15,262 nt of DNA from Hamiltosporidium magnivora (Eukaryota > Microsporidia > Dubosqiidae), in the NCBI GenBank assembly GCA_004325065.1, contig PITI01000291.1:1-15262 (forward strand), written 5' to 3'. Below are positions 1 through 9,778 of the stretch, piece after piece. Both the position numbers and the translations under genes were made by a program. Position 1 is the first letter of the stretch. Every line of letters starts with the position of its first letter. The notes under the pieces were generated by a model that saw nothing but the letters and a program-made list of their open reading frames with translations, ran no database searches and was not told the DNA's origin.

Positions 1-1486
1 TTTATCTAAAAATAAGTGATTTTATACATTAAAATGGTTCTCTAAGTTTGTTTTAAAGATCCAAAGTTTTACTTCTTTATTGTCAGTCGCTTTAATCAGT
101 TCAATTTATTCCGGTAAAGTCGTATCATCTTTTATATTTATTTCTAGTTCTAAAGTGTGGTTTCTAAATTATAATAGAGATTGATATTTTTTGCTGTTTA
201 AGCCATTGGCCTTATTACTTGCCGTTTATAAAACGTTTATTACGGAATATTCCGTAGCTTTGTATATTGCCCATTGATTCTCTTCTCAACCTTTTTTTAC
301 TATGTTCTTGACTCAAGTCTTCTTTGTCAAAAAAATAGAGATTGATTAGACCGTCTTTTTAGACACCATCAAGTAAACGTATGTCCCTATGTGCATTGGT
401 ATTAAAGTTTTTTAAAGCCCTATTATGTTATTTTGTCACAGCCCGACATATGTTATCCTATAAATGAGAATCGAGACACTTCAAATATACAAAAAACCAA
501 TGCATTAGCTTATATGTTATACTTGTATGATTTTTAGTTTCAGGTTTTCGAGTTGAATCTTGGTAGTAATTTCTACCAAAAAAAGTAACTGATTTCTTAC
601 TCTTATCTAAAATCTAGATATCTTTTTTATTATTGCGAATTTTGAAATCGGTTTTTATTCTGGTTTTCATGTATAATTATGTATACTTCGAAGAATTTCT
701 TGAACTGGGTAATTCATACCTTTTCTTGAAAACTTAAATTCTAATATATTCAAGAAAAGTCAACGCAAACATATTAGACTTATTATATTGTCTATTCTAA
801 TGCTGGTTAAGCTTTTTTTATTTGAATGTTGTTAAATGCTTTATTGCTTTACAGAACAGATTATATGTTGGCTCATACATTCTGCTCCCTATAATACATT
901 TCTATCCAGGATATAACATTACCCCGGATGATGATTTTTGTTTATTCTTTGTATTTATACTCTGAAAAGAAAATAACACTTTATGGTCATCTCTATTAAC
1001 CTTATGTAACTTGAATACAGTTTTTATTTTTCTATTCTATTATTTTACTCTTCAAGTTGAGAATTTCCATTTTTTCAGTTGAATCCATTATATACTGTAT
1101 TATACTTTTAAAACGCATTTATTTAGCTGAGGCGAATTTTCTTAGTATTTTAAATCATGAAAGGGTTTTCTCTTCTGATATTATTTTATCGTTTTTTTCG
1201 ATACAATCCAAGAGTTACGAAGTACATATCTTCTTCGCTACTCAACACTATTGTGGCTGGTTCTTGTTTTAGCCATCCATCAAATCCCTTTATATTTATT
1301 ACTTTTTAAATATACAAATTTACAATCGATCTCGTTTGAACTGAGCTTTATGTTAAATAATAGTAAAATTGAATGCTTGTTTCTTTTTGTTCATTGGTAT
1401 TTTAAAAAACATATAGAGGTTATTTTCGAGTCTAAGTAGTTTCAATAAAATCCAGTTGGTTTTTTTAGGTTCTTGACTTTGATCAT
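1..1486 (-). pseudogene. Decayed SPT16-like (FACT histone chaperone subunit) relic, running off the left edge
   Basis: No open frame survives, but minus-strand pieces in three frames read in order like the N-terminal half of Spt16, the large FACT subunit that handles H2A-H2B during transcription and replication. From an ATG at 1486, frame A gives YLDSKITSICFLKYQ and NKHSILLLF, like the family's N-terminal helix and LL strand. After a frameshift near 1289, frame B gives WLKQEPATIVL (1275-1243), like the fungal WLLSYEFPATLI. It continues with KGMNYPVQEILRSIHNYT (about 723-667) and IRVRNQLLFLVEI (606-568), like the family's LKPG...EVYESVIEYI and GLEFRDSNFIL. After a second shift near 421, frame C gives KNFNTNAHRDIRLLDGV, LYFFDKED and SKKRLRRES, like the GFNNL...LADTV segment and the linker after it. 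At least 20 in-frame stops make it non-functional. The alignment is from memory, so identity is probable, not proven; an unrelated decayed gene is the alternative. Confidence 0.55.
241..256. repeat. Perfect 16-bp palindrome
   Basis: TACGGAATATTCCGTA equals its own reverse complement. It lies inside the decayed SPT16-like relic, so it may be chance left by former coding sequence. No second copy was noticed in the window. Confidence 0.6.
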
Positions 1487-3978
1487 AGTTCTCTTACGGA
1501 GTATATAAAGTTATCCGTATGTTTCTTGTAACATAGTTTTAAGCATGTTGGGTTTTAAGCGTTAAGATTTTCTTTTTTTATATTTTAACCGATCGATATA
1601 TTTTATAACCAAAATATTTAAATACTAAAAAGTGACTAGAAGAAAATTTCTGTTAGCCATTACTGTGGGTTCTTTTAGTCTGCCGATTTGAAGCAAAATG
1701 TGTAAATTATACGGAAATTTATGAATATTATTTTAAATGTCTTCGAAAACAATTATATTTCTTACATAATTCACAAGTTTCACACTTTTTCTATCTTTTT
1801 ATCAAATTTGTTATAAATTTTTATTTTAAAATATTTTGATAAAAGTGACTTTAGTGCTGTTTTTTTCTGTAAATTTTAACTGTTCCGAACATAATAATGA
1901 TAAATATATCAAATCAGCTTTGTGTGTAAGTAAACCAGTCAGTTTTTCCAGAAAAAATCCAACAGATTTTTAAAATTTATATCAAGAAATATAGTTTTTT
2001 TCCTTAAATATATAAAAAAAATTATTCGAAATATTTCAATTATCAAAGACTTGAAAAAATGTCTTTAAAATCAACGAGAATCGTCTTTAATAAACGAGCA
2101 AAATAATTATTACACAAGTGTTTTCTAACTTAACATCATCAAATTTTCAATGCAATATTATAATTGTCTATTAACTTCTATTAGACATTTTCATTTGAAG
2201 ACAAATTTAAGGTAATTTTTTTAAAATCTTCTATATATTAAATCTCTTTTTTCCTTTAGATTCTTCATAAATTTCTGATTATAAATATATTCCTGTTTAT
2301 TTTTACCTCGTATTTTCCACAAAAATAGTTGGAAATTTTAATATTTCAATAATATTCTATAATATAGTCTCGTATATTAATTATGAATTGTAAAATCGGT
2401 TAAAAAAAAGTTGATTATACAAAGTTTGTGGGCCATTCAATAGGAGAATCATTATTCAAAATGATTTTTCGGGTACGAATGACAAAAGAAGAATAAATAT
2501 TTATGAATAGCTTGTGATTTTCTCTTACACAATTTTTTTTTTCTTTCATATTTATATCAACAAATGATGAGCTTTTATTTATAAAAAAATCGAATAGTTG
2601 ATCAGTTTTTCGAAAACATCTAACAAAAAATATTTAGTTTTCGTACATTTAAATTTTCTATATTTGATTTAACATATTTAGTTAATATTCATTATTTATA
2701 TATCTTTTACTTGCAATTTATTTTTCTTTCTTTTTTTATTAGATTTTGATTTATATTTAACTTCTCTCATCTTTTTGATTTGAATAATGTTAAATATTTA
2801 AGAATGCTACAGCATTTTTTATGGTTTTTATACTAAAAATTAGCAACTAAGAGATATTGGCATAATAGAAACATGATCAACACCATTTTTTTTAGATCAC
2901 ATAATTATTTCATAGTAAAAAAAATTTTTTAGGCTATTTAAATTCTGTATTCTGAAAATGAAATTTTGGCATAATCATAAAATAAAAAAAACTTCAGTTT
3001 GCAGTATTTATTTGTATAAATTTTTATTTCTAATTAGTCTATTAACAATAAATGTAAATCAATATTTCTGTATCTTTCTACTATATTTAGATTGGGATTA
3101 ATCATTTTCTATCGAAATTTGATTATTAGTTTAATCTTAGTTGTCATTTAGAAACTTTTAAATTGGAGTTTAAACACCATCGATTGTTATATACCTCAAT
3201 ATTTTCATATATTCTGAGCTTTAAAGTGTAAAATATGATATATTGATAAAAATATTCTGCCTTGGATTCCGTACACATTTATCTTTTTGTAAAATCTATT
3301 AATGTGTGCGTTTATATAACCCAAATAATACTCTTACACCTATCGATATCAGAATGTATTGTTAATCTTAGATTGTATTTACAATAAATTGCTCATTTAA
3401 TATACATTTACAGTCTATAATATATAATTTATAATTTTGAGCTTTTAAACAATTTATACTGTGGTATCAACTCATATTCTCATATAGTTATTTTTAAGGA
3501 TATATGAAATAATACTCTTCGATTGCTACAGAATGTATGTTTTTTCTTTGTACATGATGTGGAAATGTTGAATTTCATTATTACGAATAATATAGTAATA
3601 TGGGCAACGCTTTTATAAAAAATCTTTTGGAACTTACTGATATGTCGAGTTTTTAGAAATTTGAAATTCTTAAACACAAATGATTACCTAACTTTTAAGA
3701 AAAAAAACCAAACAAAAAGCTGTTTCACACAGTTTCATTTTTTCTTCACAAAAAATTTGAAGCAATAAAATCTAGTTATAATGAGATAATTAGGTTTAAT
3801 ATATAAAAATAAATTAATGGATTAAAAAAATAATTTTTCACACAGCTCAACGTTTTTTTTACATCTTTCATAATCAGGATAAGTCTTGATTATTTTATCA
3901 TTTTCATTAATTTCTCTTCTTTTTTTCAGCTTTAAATTGGGAAAATACATATTTTAGAATTTACTTACGGTTTAAAAA
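1487..3978. other. AT-rich intergenic stretch with no gene seen
   Basis: About 2.5 kb of very AT-rich DNA with many A and T runs. Stops are dense in the frames I read, and the longest nominal frame (3480-3677, minus) begins at TTG and has noise-like composition. A 10-bp inverted repeat, TTTTATCAAA at 1797-1806 and TTTGATAAAA at 1835-1844, is the only structure noted and could be chance. No tRNA B-box (GTTCRA type) or other RNA gene was recognised. Older relics too decayed to read by eye are possible. Confidence 0.5.
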
Positions 3979-4054
3979 CAAATATATTTAAAATATAATC
4001 AGAAAATTTAAAGGTGAATATCTGAATTTTCAGATTTCATTTTAAATATATTTG
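3979..4054. repeat. 76-bp imperfect palindrome (foldback hairpin)
   Basis: The outer arms are a perfect 16-bp inverted repeat: CAAATATATTTAAAAT (3979-3994) and ATTTTAAATATATTTG (4039-4054). Pairing continues inward after two mismatches: 3997-4000 with 4033-4036, one mismatch, 4002-4008 with 4025-4031, then a G-T wobble and one more pair. This leaves a 12-nt loop at 4011-4022. In all, 28 of 32 arm positions are Watson-Crick pairs and one more is a wobble. That is far beyond AT-rich chance. It could be a MITE-like foldback element, a structured RNA or a replication-derived palindrome. No clear target-site duplication is seen. The decayed secreted-protein gene starts 151 bp downstream. Confidence 0.8.
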
Positions 4055-4204
4055 ATTTAATGTATTATCTATAGTATTTATTTAAATACTTGATTAAATA
4101 TTGGTTGAACATTACTACGAATCCCGGTATAAATGAAATTACAATATATTTTATATTATTAATTTAGAAAATTAAAGTATAAATAAGTACAAAGTTGGAA
4201 AAAA

Positions 4205-4663
4205 ATGCATTTCAAATTGTTTAACTATACTTACATACTTATGGTTATAATAAACAATATATACTCTTCTCCGTATCAAGCTTTAGTAAGATTTGGCGAT
4301 TATAATCAAGTTGCTAATGATTAATATCGGGACTATATGAAACACGAACAGTTACTAACTAGTAATGAAGAGGCTATTCCCTTTGAAATTTTTTCGAGGT
4401 TTGCAGAACCTGTGAATATATATAATGATGAATATAATAATGAAAATACTAGAAAAAGTATTCGTAAACGAATCATAATTGATGGCTCTCCTTATGTTAT
4501 AGAATATTAGTTTACTGATATGGATTGTTTGTATTTAAACGTTGAAACATATTATAAGCGAAAAAATAAGGTAAATAATAAAGTAATACTTTGTGTGGAC
4601 TTCATGTTCTTGGTTTTCATAAATATTTTAGACTATGAATTTTTGTATATGAGATTATCTTAA
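4205..4663 (+). pseudogene. Pseudogene of a small, probably secreted protein, with two in-frame stops
   Basis: From the ATG at 4205 a single frame reads to TAA at 4661-4663 (152 codons), interrupted only by TAA at 4322-4324 and TAG at 4508-4510. The N-terminus, MHFKLFNYTYILMVIINN followed by IYSSPYQ, looks like a signal peptide with a short hydrophobic core and a small-residue cleavage region. The body is polar and mixed, with a basic patch (TRKSIRKRIII) and pieces such as IPFEIFSRFAEPVNIYNDEY, and its base composition is less AT-extreme than its flanks. The same frame stays somewhat coding-like past 4663, and a short coding-like stretch reappears before 5390, so the ancestral gene may have been longer. 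I recognise no family; microsporidia carry many lineage-specific secreted proteins. Nonsense suppression cannot be excluded but is unlikely, because the intact genes here use TAA as stop. Confidence 0.5.
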
Positions 4664-5533
4664 AAAATATACCAATTTTATTGTTCGTATCATCCGTAGA
4701 TTACGAGAAGTTATTTTAATTGTTCGGTTTTCTTTGTTATATTAAATTCTTGCGTTACTTTAATCTAAGTTTTTTTGAACATCCAAATTTGCGCTAATAT
4801 ATTCTTAATATGGTTGGTTTAGTTTTGTATTATTTTTAATGATTAAAATTCTTCTAAAAGCGTTTTATTTCATCTTTTCTAAACTATAAGACAGACTTGA
4901 CTTGATAGCACATTTTTTTTGGCAAGAAAAGTAAACAAGTTAATTTATTCATGTAGTATTGATTAAATAAATGTCTCTGGGTATGTTTAAATATGCAACT
5001 TATGTTTAAATCTAATGAAATTTTCAAATAATTCAAAATAAGGACATCTGATATATTATTTCCGCATTATACTTTCAAGAAGAGGAGTTTCTTAGACATA
5101 ATAGTTATACTTCACTATATCTGTAATACATTAATTCTGAAAAAACATGGCTAATTATTCTAAACTACGTTGCGCTAATATATAGTCTCTTTTATATCAT
5201 AAGTATATTGGTTTATTGTTTTGAAATTAAATATCATTTCCTGGTCTGTTATTTAAATATATTTTCATATACTCATTTCATAGATTTTATTGAACCGTGT
5301 CTTTGTATAAATATCTTTAAAACCAAAGATTTTTATCTATTTGATAAAAATGAAGGAAGTACTGTACAATTTTATAAGAAAAACCAATAAGTTATACTCA
5401 TTCATATATCAAAGATTACTTCTAAAAGAAATCTACTTTTCATAGAACAACAAACTCCTCACTCGTTATGATTCGAAAAAAAATTATTAGAATAAAACGA
5501 AATTATAAAATATATTTTATTTATGATAACATT
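4664..5533. other. Intergenic stretch, possibly with remnants of the upstream pseudogene
   Basis: About 870 bp without an intact gene. A frame ending at 5388-5390 carries a mildly coding-like tail (CLCINIFKTKDFYLFD, then KNEGSTVQFYKKNQ) but has no ATG start, only TTG. It may be a detached remnant of the 4205-4663 gene or chance. The right end contains the 3' flank of the minus-strand Rho GEF gene. Confidence 0.35.
5516..5521 (-). terminator. Possible polyadenylation signal AATAAA of the Rho GEF gene
   Basis: AATAAA on the minus strand begins 12 bases after the TAA stop of the Rho GEF gene. The hexamer is easily met by chance in such AT-rich DNA, but the GID4-like gene also has one a few bases past its stop. 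Confidence 0.25.
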
Positions 5534-8500
5534 TTATGATCTTTTTTTACTTGGTAGTGTTAAAAGATAAAGTGATCTTTTATCATGAAGCAAAGGCTTA
5601 GTAGTACCTTCTACAAATCTAAGTCCTCTGATATATTTTACAAAAACTATGTTAGCATTTGTAACATCCCAAATACTTAAATGATCACTAGAAAGACAAA
5701 CAAGGTAATTTTCAAACATTTTAAAATCAGTAGGTATACAATGCCATGAAAATATAATATTTCTTTGTATTGTGTGGCCAAAACTATCAATAAAAAAACC
5801 AATACTATCGAAGCAAACAAGAAAAGTTGTATTAGTTATTTTAAATATATTTTTTGCATATGAATTTTCTAAAAGAAAAAAAAGATATGGTGTACACGGA
5901 TCTGAAGGATCTATCAACTCCTGTGTTCTAAGTGTATCGGAATCCACAATTTCAAAGTCTTTACATGCAATTATAAGTTTTGCTTTAAGAAATTCTACTC
6001 TGGAAATATGAGAGCCAATATATAAACGTCGGTATAATTTTATCTTTAAATATCCATCATTTTGAAAAACTTCAAAAAGATAAATTGAACCGGTTGTATC
6101 GGAAGATAATTTTTTTATTGCAATATAATTCTTTTCCATTGTCATTCCATAAAAAAAAGTGTCTGTATCATCCATAACGATTGTTTCTTCTAGAAATGTA
6201 CTTTCGGGTTCCAGAATGCTTACTAATAGTGTATCTCCTTGTTGGTAAATTAAAAAATCCATTCTTATGTCATAAATCATTTTTTTTACTGATTTTTCAT
6301 ATATCTTTGTTATTTCTCCATTATATTTCTTATAAACACCATTTTTTTGAGAAATCAATAAAAATCCTTCTTCTTTCCGTCTAGCTTCATTCAAATTATG
6401 GGAAGAACGTCGTGTAGAGGCACGCAAACTACTTTCCATTCTCAAGATTTTTTTGGTAAAGAAACCACCGACAATTTTTCGTGGGTTTATAATATTTCTA
6501 TTGCTATGATGTGTTGCTGTATCGTTATTTTCTGCGGAGGCTTCATTTCGTTGAGATATTTCTTCACTATTACGATTTGGATTTCTTATATTTGAGTCCG
6601 ATTCTATTTTTGATGTATTTGAAACTTCACTTTCCACCTTTTCAAAACCATTGTTTTTGCTATATAAAGATGATGTAGAATCGGGATTTAAAGAGGTATT
6701 ATTTGAAAGATAATCGTTTTTGCTTTCAGCATTGGTGTTTGTATCAAAATTAAAATTTGAAGAGGCCTCGGTATTTGATTTCATTTCTTCTGAATCGGAT
6801 AATTTTGGATCAGGTGCATCTAACCGCACCATTTCATTACGTGCTTTATCACCTACATTATTTATACTCGGATCAATCATAGAGTTTCTATTATTATTAG
6901 ACAAATTGTACATCGAATGAGTTTCATCCAGGGTCAACCCCGAAGAAGAATTATAATGTGCGTCTGATATCAACCAATCACTAGAAACTTCATGATACTG
7001 TGGTTCTTCGATTCTTAAATTATTAATTCTATTTATTAAATTCTGATTTTTTAAATCTGTCTCATTCTCATGTTTCGAACTTTCACTTAATGCCATCATT
7101 TTTTCTTTTGTCTCATCTTCACTTCTCATTGTATCGTTTTTATGTTCCAAATCCTCACAATAAGGATTTAAATTCTCTTTCTTATCATTTTTATGTTCTA
7201 AATCTTTTTTATTTGAATCAGCTCCCATAGTTGTTTCGGATTTAAAAGAATTGGATTCTACATTCCGAATAGAACTATGATTTTCGTTTGTATCACTTGT
7301 TTCACGTTTCATTTCAATCTTATTTTGGCTAAAAGTGTCTTTAAGTTGTTTATTCATATTTTCTGCAATTATTTTTGTTCCATATTTATCATCTGGGCAT
7401 GAAATACAATCAATATCGTGTAATTTGAATTCATGAATTTTAGAAACACTAATATCTTCAATAAATTTACTTTTTATTTCATTCATCGCTTTAGAAATAT
7501 CCTTTAAATAAATATCTCTGATATTGGTTTCTTTAAAATAAAAACTTATTATCTTTTTTCCATTTACGTCAATAAGATACAAAGGAAATAAATCTTTTAT
7601 GAAAGGAGATTTTTCTTCATATTCGTCTATTTTTGTCGTAGAAGCAATATAATGTACAAGTGGTATTGGATCTTCACAGATATATTTCATGTCGCCGGTA
7701 GGTTGTGTGATCAAATCTGTTATAAGAATATAATTATCTAATATTATTACTCGTAAAAGTCTTAAATCATGAAAATCCGTTTTAACCAATATATCACCTT
7801 CTTTTATTATTCTTCTATTTTTTTGAAACAGACAAAAACCCGCACTCGATGTAATGTAAGATTTATACTGTAATTGTTTACTAAGCTTAAAAACAGCAAA
7901 TTGTTCATTTGTAGTTCCATAAACACCATCTATTATTTTATTTACTGATTTAAATTTATCAATAAGCAGTGAAATTTTATTTTTATATTCTTCATCCTTT
8001 TCATTTTTCAAAACCGCCTTCCATAAAATATCATACCTTGCCATTTTTTGACTTGGCCTGTAAAGAAAATGTTTAATTCCTAAATTACTTATTTTTTTCT
8101 CTTTTAAAAAGGTAGTAACTTCTCTATAAAAAATACGATTGTTTTTTAATTCTCTATCCATTTCAAATTCAGCAAGAGACAGATTCCCAGAATAATATTT
8201 ATATATTTCAAACGTATCTATATTCTCCAAATATATACTATGATATTCTAAATTGCTATAAACATTTTCATCTTCCTTTCCAATTCCTTTAAGTTCTAAA
8301 GATACAGAAATATTTATAGTATTTTTATTATTACCATCAATTCCATTATTATCCATTATTTTATATTTTCCATTATCTTTAAATTTATTATTTTCTGTAA
8401 GTTCAATGTTTATTTTGGTCATTTCCTCGTACAATCTGCAATGTAGATTCAAAATCGATTCCAGGTTTGAAAAAACAGCTTCTGTCAAATCATATTTACG

Positions 8501-8635
8501 TTGTGGTGGAAGTGACTTTAAACTTAAAATATATTTTTTAAAATCTTTGCACCATACATTCAAATCGTTGATATATAGCTTTTCTGATTCGTATATTTCT
8601 GATAATGCTTCAAGTCTTTTTCTCTCGTTAGACAT
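5534..8635 (-). CDS. Rho guanine nucleotide exchange factor, DH-PH-CNH type (Rom1/Rom2/Tus1-like)
   Basis: A complete 1033-residue gene from ATG to TAA. Family knowledge: such proteins load GTP onto Rho1 at the cell cortex, driving cell-wall synthesis and actin polarity. The DH domain occupies about residues 5-240, with the opening helix EIYESEKLYINDL and the later FLYRPSQKMARYDILWKAVL (190-209), which matches the conserved GTPase-contacting helix. It is stretched by a polar N/K-rich insert at about 78-120. A PH domain lies at about 265-395. Residues about 430-735 are a disordered linker rich in Ser, Asn, Glu and Asp, with DLEHKND repeated at 478-484 and 495-501. A CNH (citron homology) domain fills about 755-1030; its C-terminal signature includes FDSIGFFIDSFGHTIQ and FSWHCIPTDFKMFENYLVCL. 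Fungal relatives often carry a longer N-terminus with a DEP domain; here DH starts at once. The leader before ATG is A-rich with no recognisable promoter motif. Confidence 0.93.
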   Translation of the reverse strand: MSNERKRLEALSEIYESEKLYINDLNVWCKDFKKYILSLKSLPPQRKYDLTEAVFSNLESILNLHCRLYEEMTKINIELTENNKFKDNGKYKIMDNNGIDGNNKNTINISVSLELKGIGKEDENVYSNLEYHSIYLENIDTFEIYKYYSGNLSLAEFEMDRELKNNRIFYREVTTFLKEKKISNLGIKHFLYRPSQKMARYDILWKAVLKNEKDEEYKNKISLLIDKFKSVNKIIDGVYGTTNEQFAVFKLSKQLQYKSYITSSAGFCLFQKNRRIIKEGDILVKTDFHDLRLLRVIILDNYILITDLITQPTGDMKYICEDPIPLVHYIASTTKIDEYEEKSPFIKDLFPLYLIDVNGKKIISFYFKETNIRDIYLKDISKAMNEIKSKFIEDISVSKIHEFKLHDIDCISCPDDKYGTKIIAENMNKQLKDTFSQNKIEMKRETSDTNENHSSIRNVESNSFKSETTMGADSNKKDLEHKNDKKENLNPYCEDLEHKNDTMRSEDETKEKMMALSESSKHENETDLKNQNLINRINNLRIEEPQYHEVSSDWLISDAHYNSSSGLTLDETHSMYNLSNNNRNSMIDPSINNVGDKARNEMVRLDAPDPKLSDSEEMKSNTEASSNFNFDTNTNAESKNDYLSNNTSLNPDSTSSLYSKNNGFEKVESEVSNTSKIESDSNIRNPNRNSEEISQRNEASAENNDTATHHSNRNIINPRKIVGGFFTKKILRMESSLRASTRRSSHNLNEARRKEEGFLLISQKNGVYKKYNGEITKIYEKSVKKMIYDIRMDFLIYQQGDTLLVSILEPESTFLEETIVMDDTDTFFYGMTMEKNYIAIKKLSSDTTGSIYLFEVFQNDGYLKIKLYRRLYIGSHISRVEFLKAKLIIACKDFEIVDSDTLRTQELIDPSDPCTPYLFFLLENSYAKNIFKITNTTFLVCFDSIGFFIDSFGHTIQRNIIFSWHCIPTDFKMFENYLVCLSSDHLSIWDVTNANIVFVKYIRGLRFVEGTTKPLLHDKRSLYLLTLPSKKRS

Positions 8636-8758
8636 TCGTATTTATTTTAATTTGTTTTTATTTGTTTATTTTAAATGAAATATTTGAAACAAATTTATCA
8701 AAATACATTCTGATCTTTGATTTATTTTTTTGGTGCAAAAGAATATTCCGAAGGATTT

Positions 8759-8779
8759 ATATGAAGTTTGGCTTCATAT
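8759..8779. repeat. Small 8-bp-arm hairpin upstream of the Rho GEF start
   Basis: ATATGAAG (8759-8766) and CTTCATAT (8772-8779) form an 8-bp stem with a 5-nt loop, about 125 bp upstream of the GEF start codon. It could affect that gene's leader or be chance; it is the only compact structure seen in this gap. Confidence 0.35.
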
Positions 8780-8794
8780 TTAGCTCATCACTCC

Positions 8795-9240
8795 TTATTT
8801 AAATAAATATTCTTGTTTCCTATTTATTTTTTTTATTCTCTCTAATTCACTTAAAAATTCTTCTTTTCCTTCGATTTCTTAGATTAATTCAAGAATATAT
8901 TTTTTTTCTTAACAGTAAATTCACTTGAGAAATTATATTTAAGCTTCTTAAAATTTCTCAATATTGAAAATATATGAACTGAGAAGGAAATATCAAAGTA
9001 ATAAAGGAATATAAAACAAATAATATTTTTTATTTTAAATAGATACATTTAAATAATAGATTCATAAATTATTTGGATATCCTTGGTATTATGTTTTTCA
9101 ACTCAAAGCTTTTTTCTAACATTTTTAGCATCGTTTTCCATACCTAGTCATTGTTTGATTAAGTTTCATCTGATAGTAATTCCTTCTGATACTTTTTAAT
9201 CAGTATGTTCAAGAGTTACAAAAAATGGTTAAGGAAATCT
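8795..9240 (-). pseudogene. Decayed short coding sequence, family unknown
   Basis: On the minus strand an ATG at 9048 opens a 54-codon frame to TAA at 8884-8886. It starts MYLFKIKNIICFIFLYYF, a strongly hydrophobic segment like a signal peptide or membrane helix, and ends in a basic region (FSSEFTVKKK). A T8 run at 8900-8907 (A8 on the coding strand) lies just before that stop. A one-base length change there would continue into a charged, helix-like stretch (EIEGKEEFLSELERIKKI, then NRKQEYLFK) ending at 8795-8797, with one internal stop at 8879-8881. Upstream, the ATG's own frame stays polar and coding-like to about 9240 (MENDAKNVRKKL, VEKHNTKDIQIIYESII) with several stops. A homopolymer sequencing error could account for the frameshift but not the extra stops. 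No family is recognised. Confidence 0.3.
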
Positions 9241-9778
9241 TCTAAAATTTTTTAGCATTATATAATGAAACCTTTTTGTGAAAGTAGAGCAATTTCATTG
9301 AAAGTCCGAGTTAAAAATACGTTTTAAAATATTTTTAGTAAATATTATAACTAATTGAACGTTTCTATTTAAGAAAAAGAATAAAGTACATTTAAATTAT
9401 AAATGAAAATGTATAAAAGCTTTTCGATTTGTTTCTAAAAAATATGTGTAACGCCAAATGAAAATATAAGTAGAAAAATAAGTGGTGGAATTGTAGAATG
9501 TCGTATCTATAGAAAATATAAATATATTTTCAAGCTGAATTAAAGATGCTATTTAATTTGAAGAATAGATTTATATTTAATGTATTTTATATTTCTAAAG
9601 AATTATACTTTTGTAATAACTAGGAATTGAAACCGAATTATATATTTAGGGAATAAAGAAAAATATGTGATAATATCTTCTTTTCTAATGAGATGTACAT
9701 TGGAATTATTTATAAAGATTTATTAGTAAACTTTTCAATATTTTAACTATTTAGGAATAATTTGATAAATATATTTTT
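9241..9778. other. AT-rich intergenic stretch, nothing recognised
   Basis: About 540 bp downstream of the TBC-domain gene. It contains AT-rich runs and scattered stops, with no structure or coding signal I can support. A minus-strand AATAAA at 9719-9724, about 55 bases past the TBC stop codon, is the nearest candidate 3'-end signal. Confidence 0.5.

Noticed and set aside
1057..1439. Two overlapping plus-strand frames of 62-71 codons
   Set aside because: The first begins at TTG rather than ATG, and both are antisense to the better-supported SPT16-like relic; their composition follows AT-rich background.
1..1486. Left-edge relic as a decayed DDE transposase
   Set aside because: No DDE-type spacing or transposase motif could be followed, whereas the order of peptides fits Spt16 from the N-terminus to the linker.
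1797..1844. 10-bp inverted repeat TTTTATCAAA / TTTGATAAAA
   Set aside because: Short, all but one position per arm is A or T, and inner pairing is poor; chance is a sufficient explanation.
3480..3677. Minus-strand frame of 65 codons
   Set aside because: TTG start, no recognisable motif, and length expected by chance at this base composition.
5208..5390. Plus-strand frame of 60 codons
   Set aside because: TTG start; only its tail looks coding, so I treat it as a possible remnant rather than a gene.
5772..8678. Five plus-strand frames of 65-90 codons
   Set aside because: All are antisense to the intact Rho GEF gene, the last overhanging its start by about 40 bases; none has motifs of its own.
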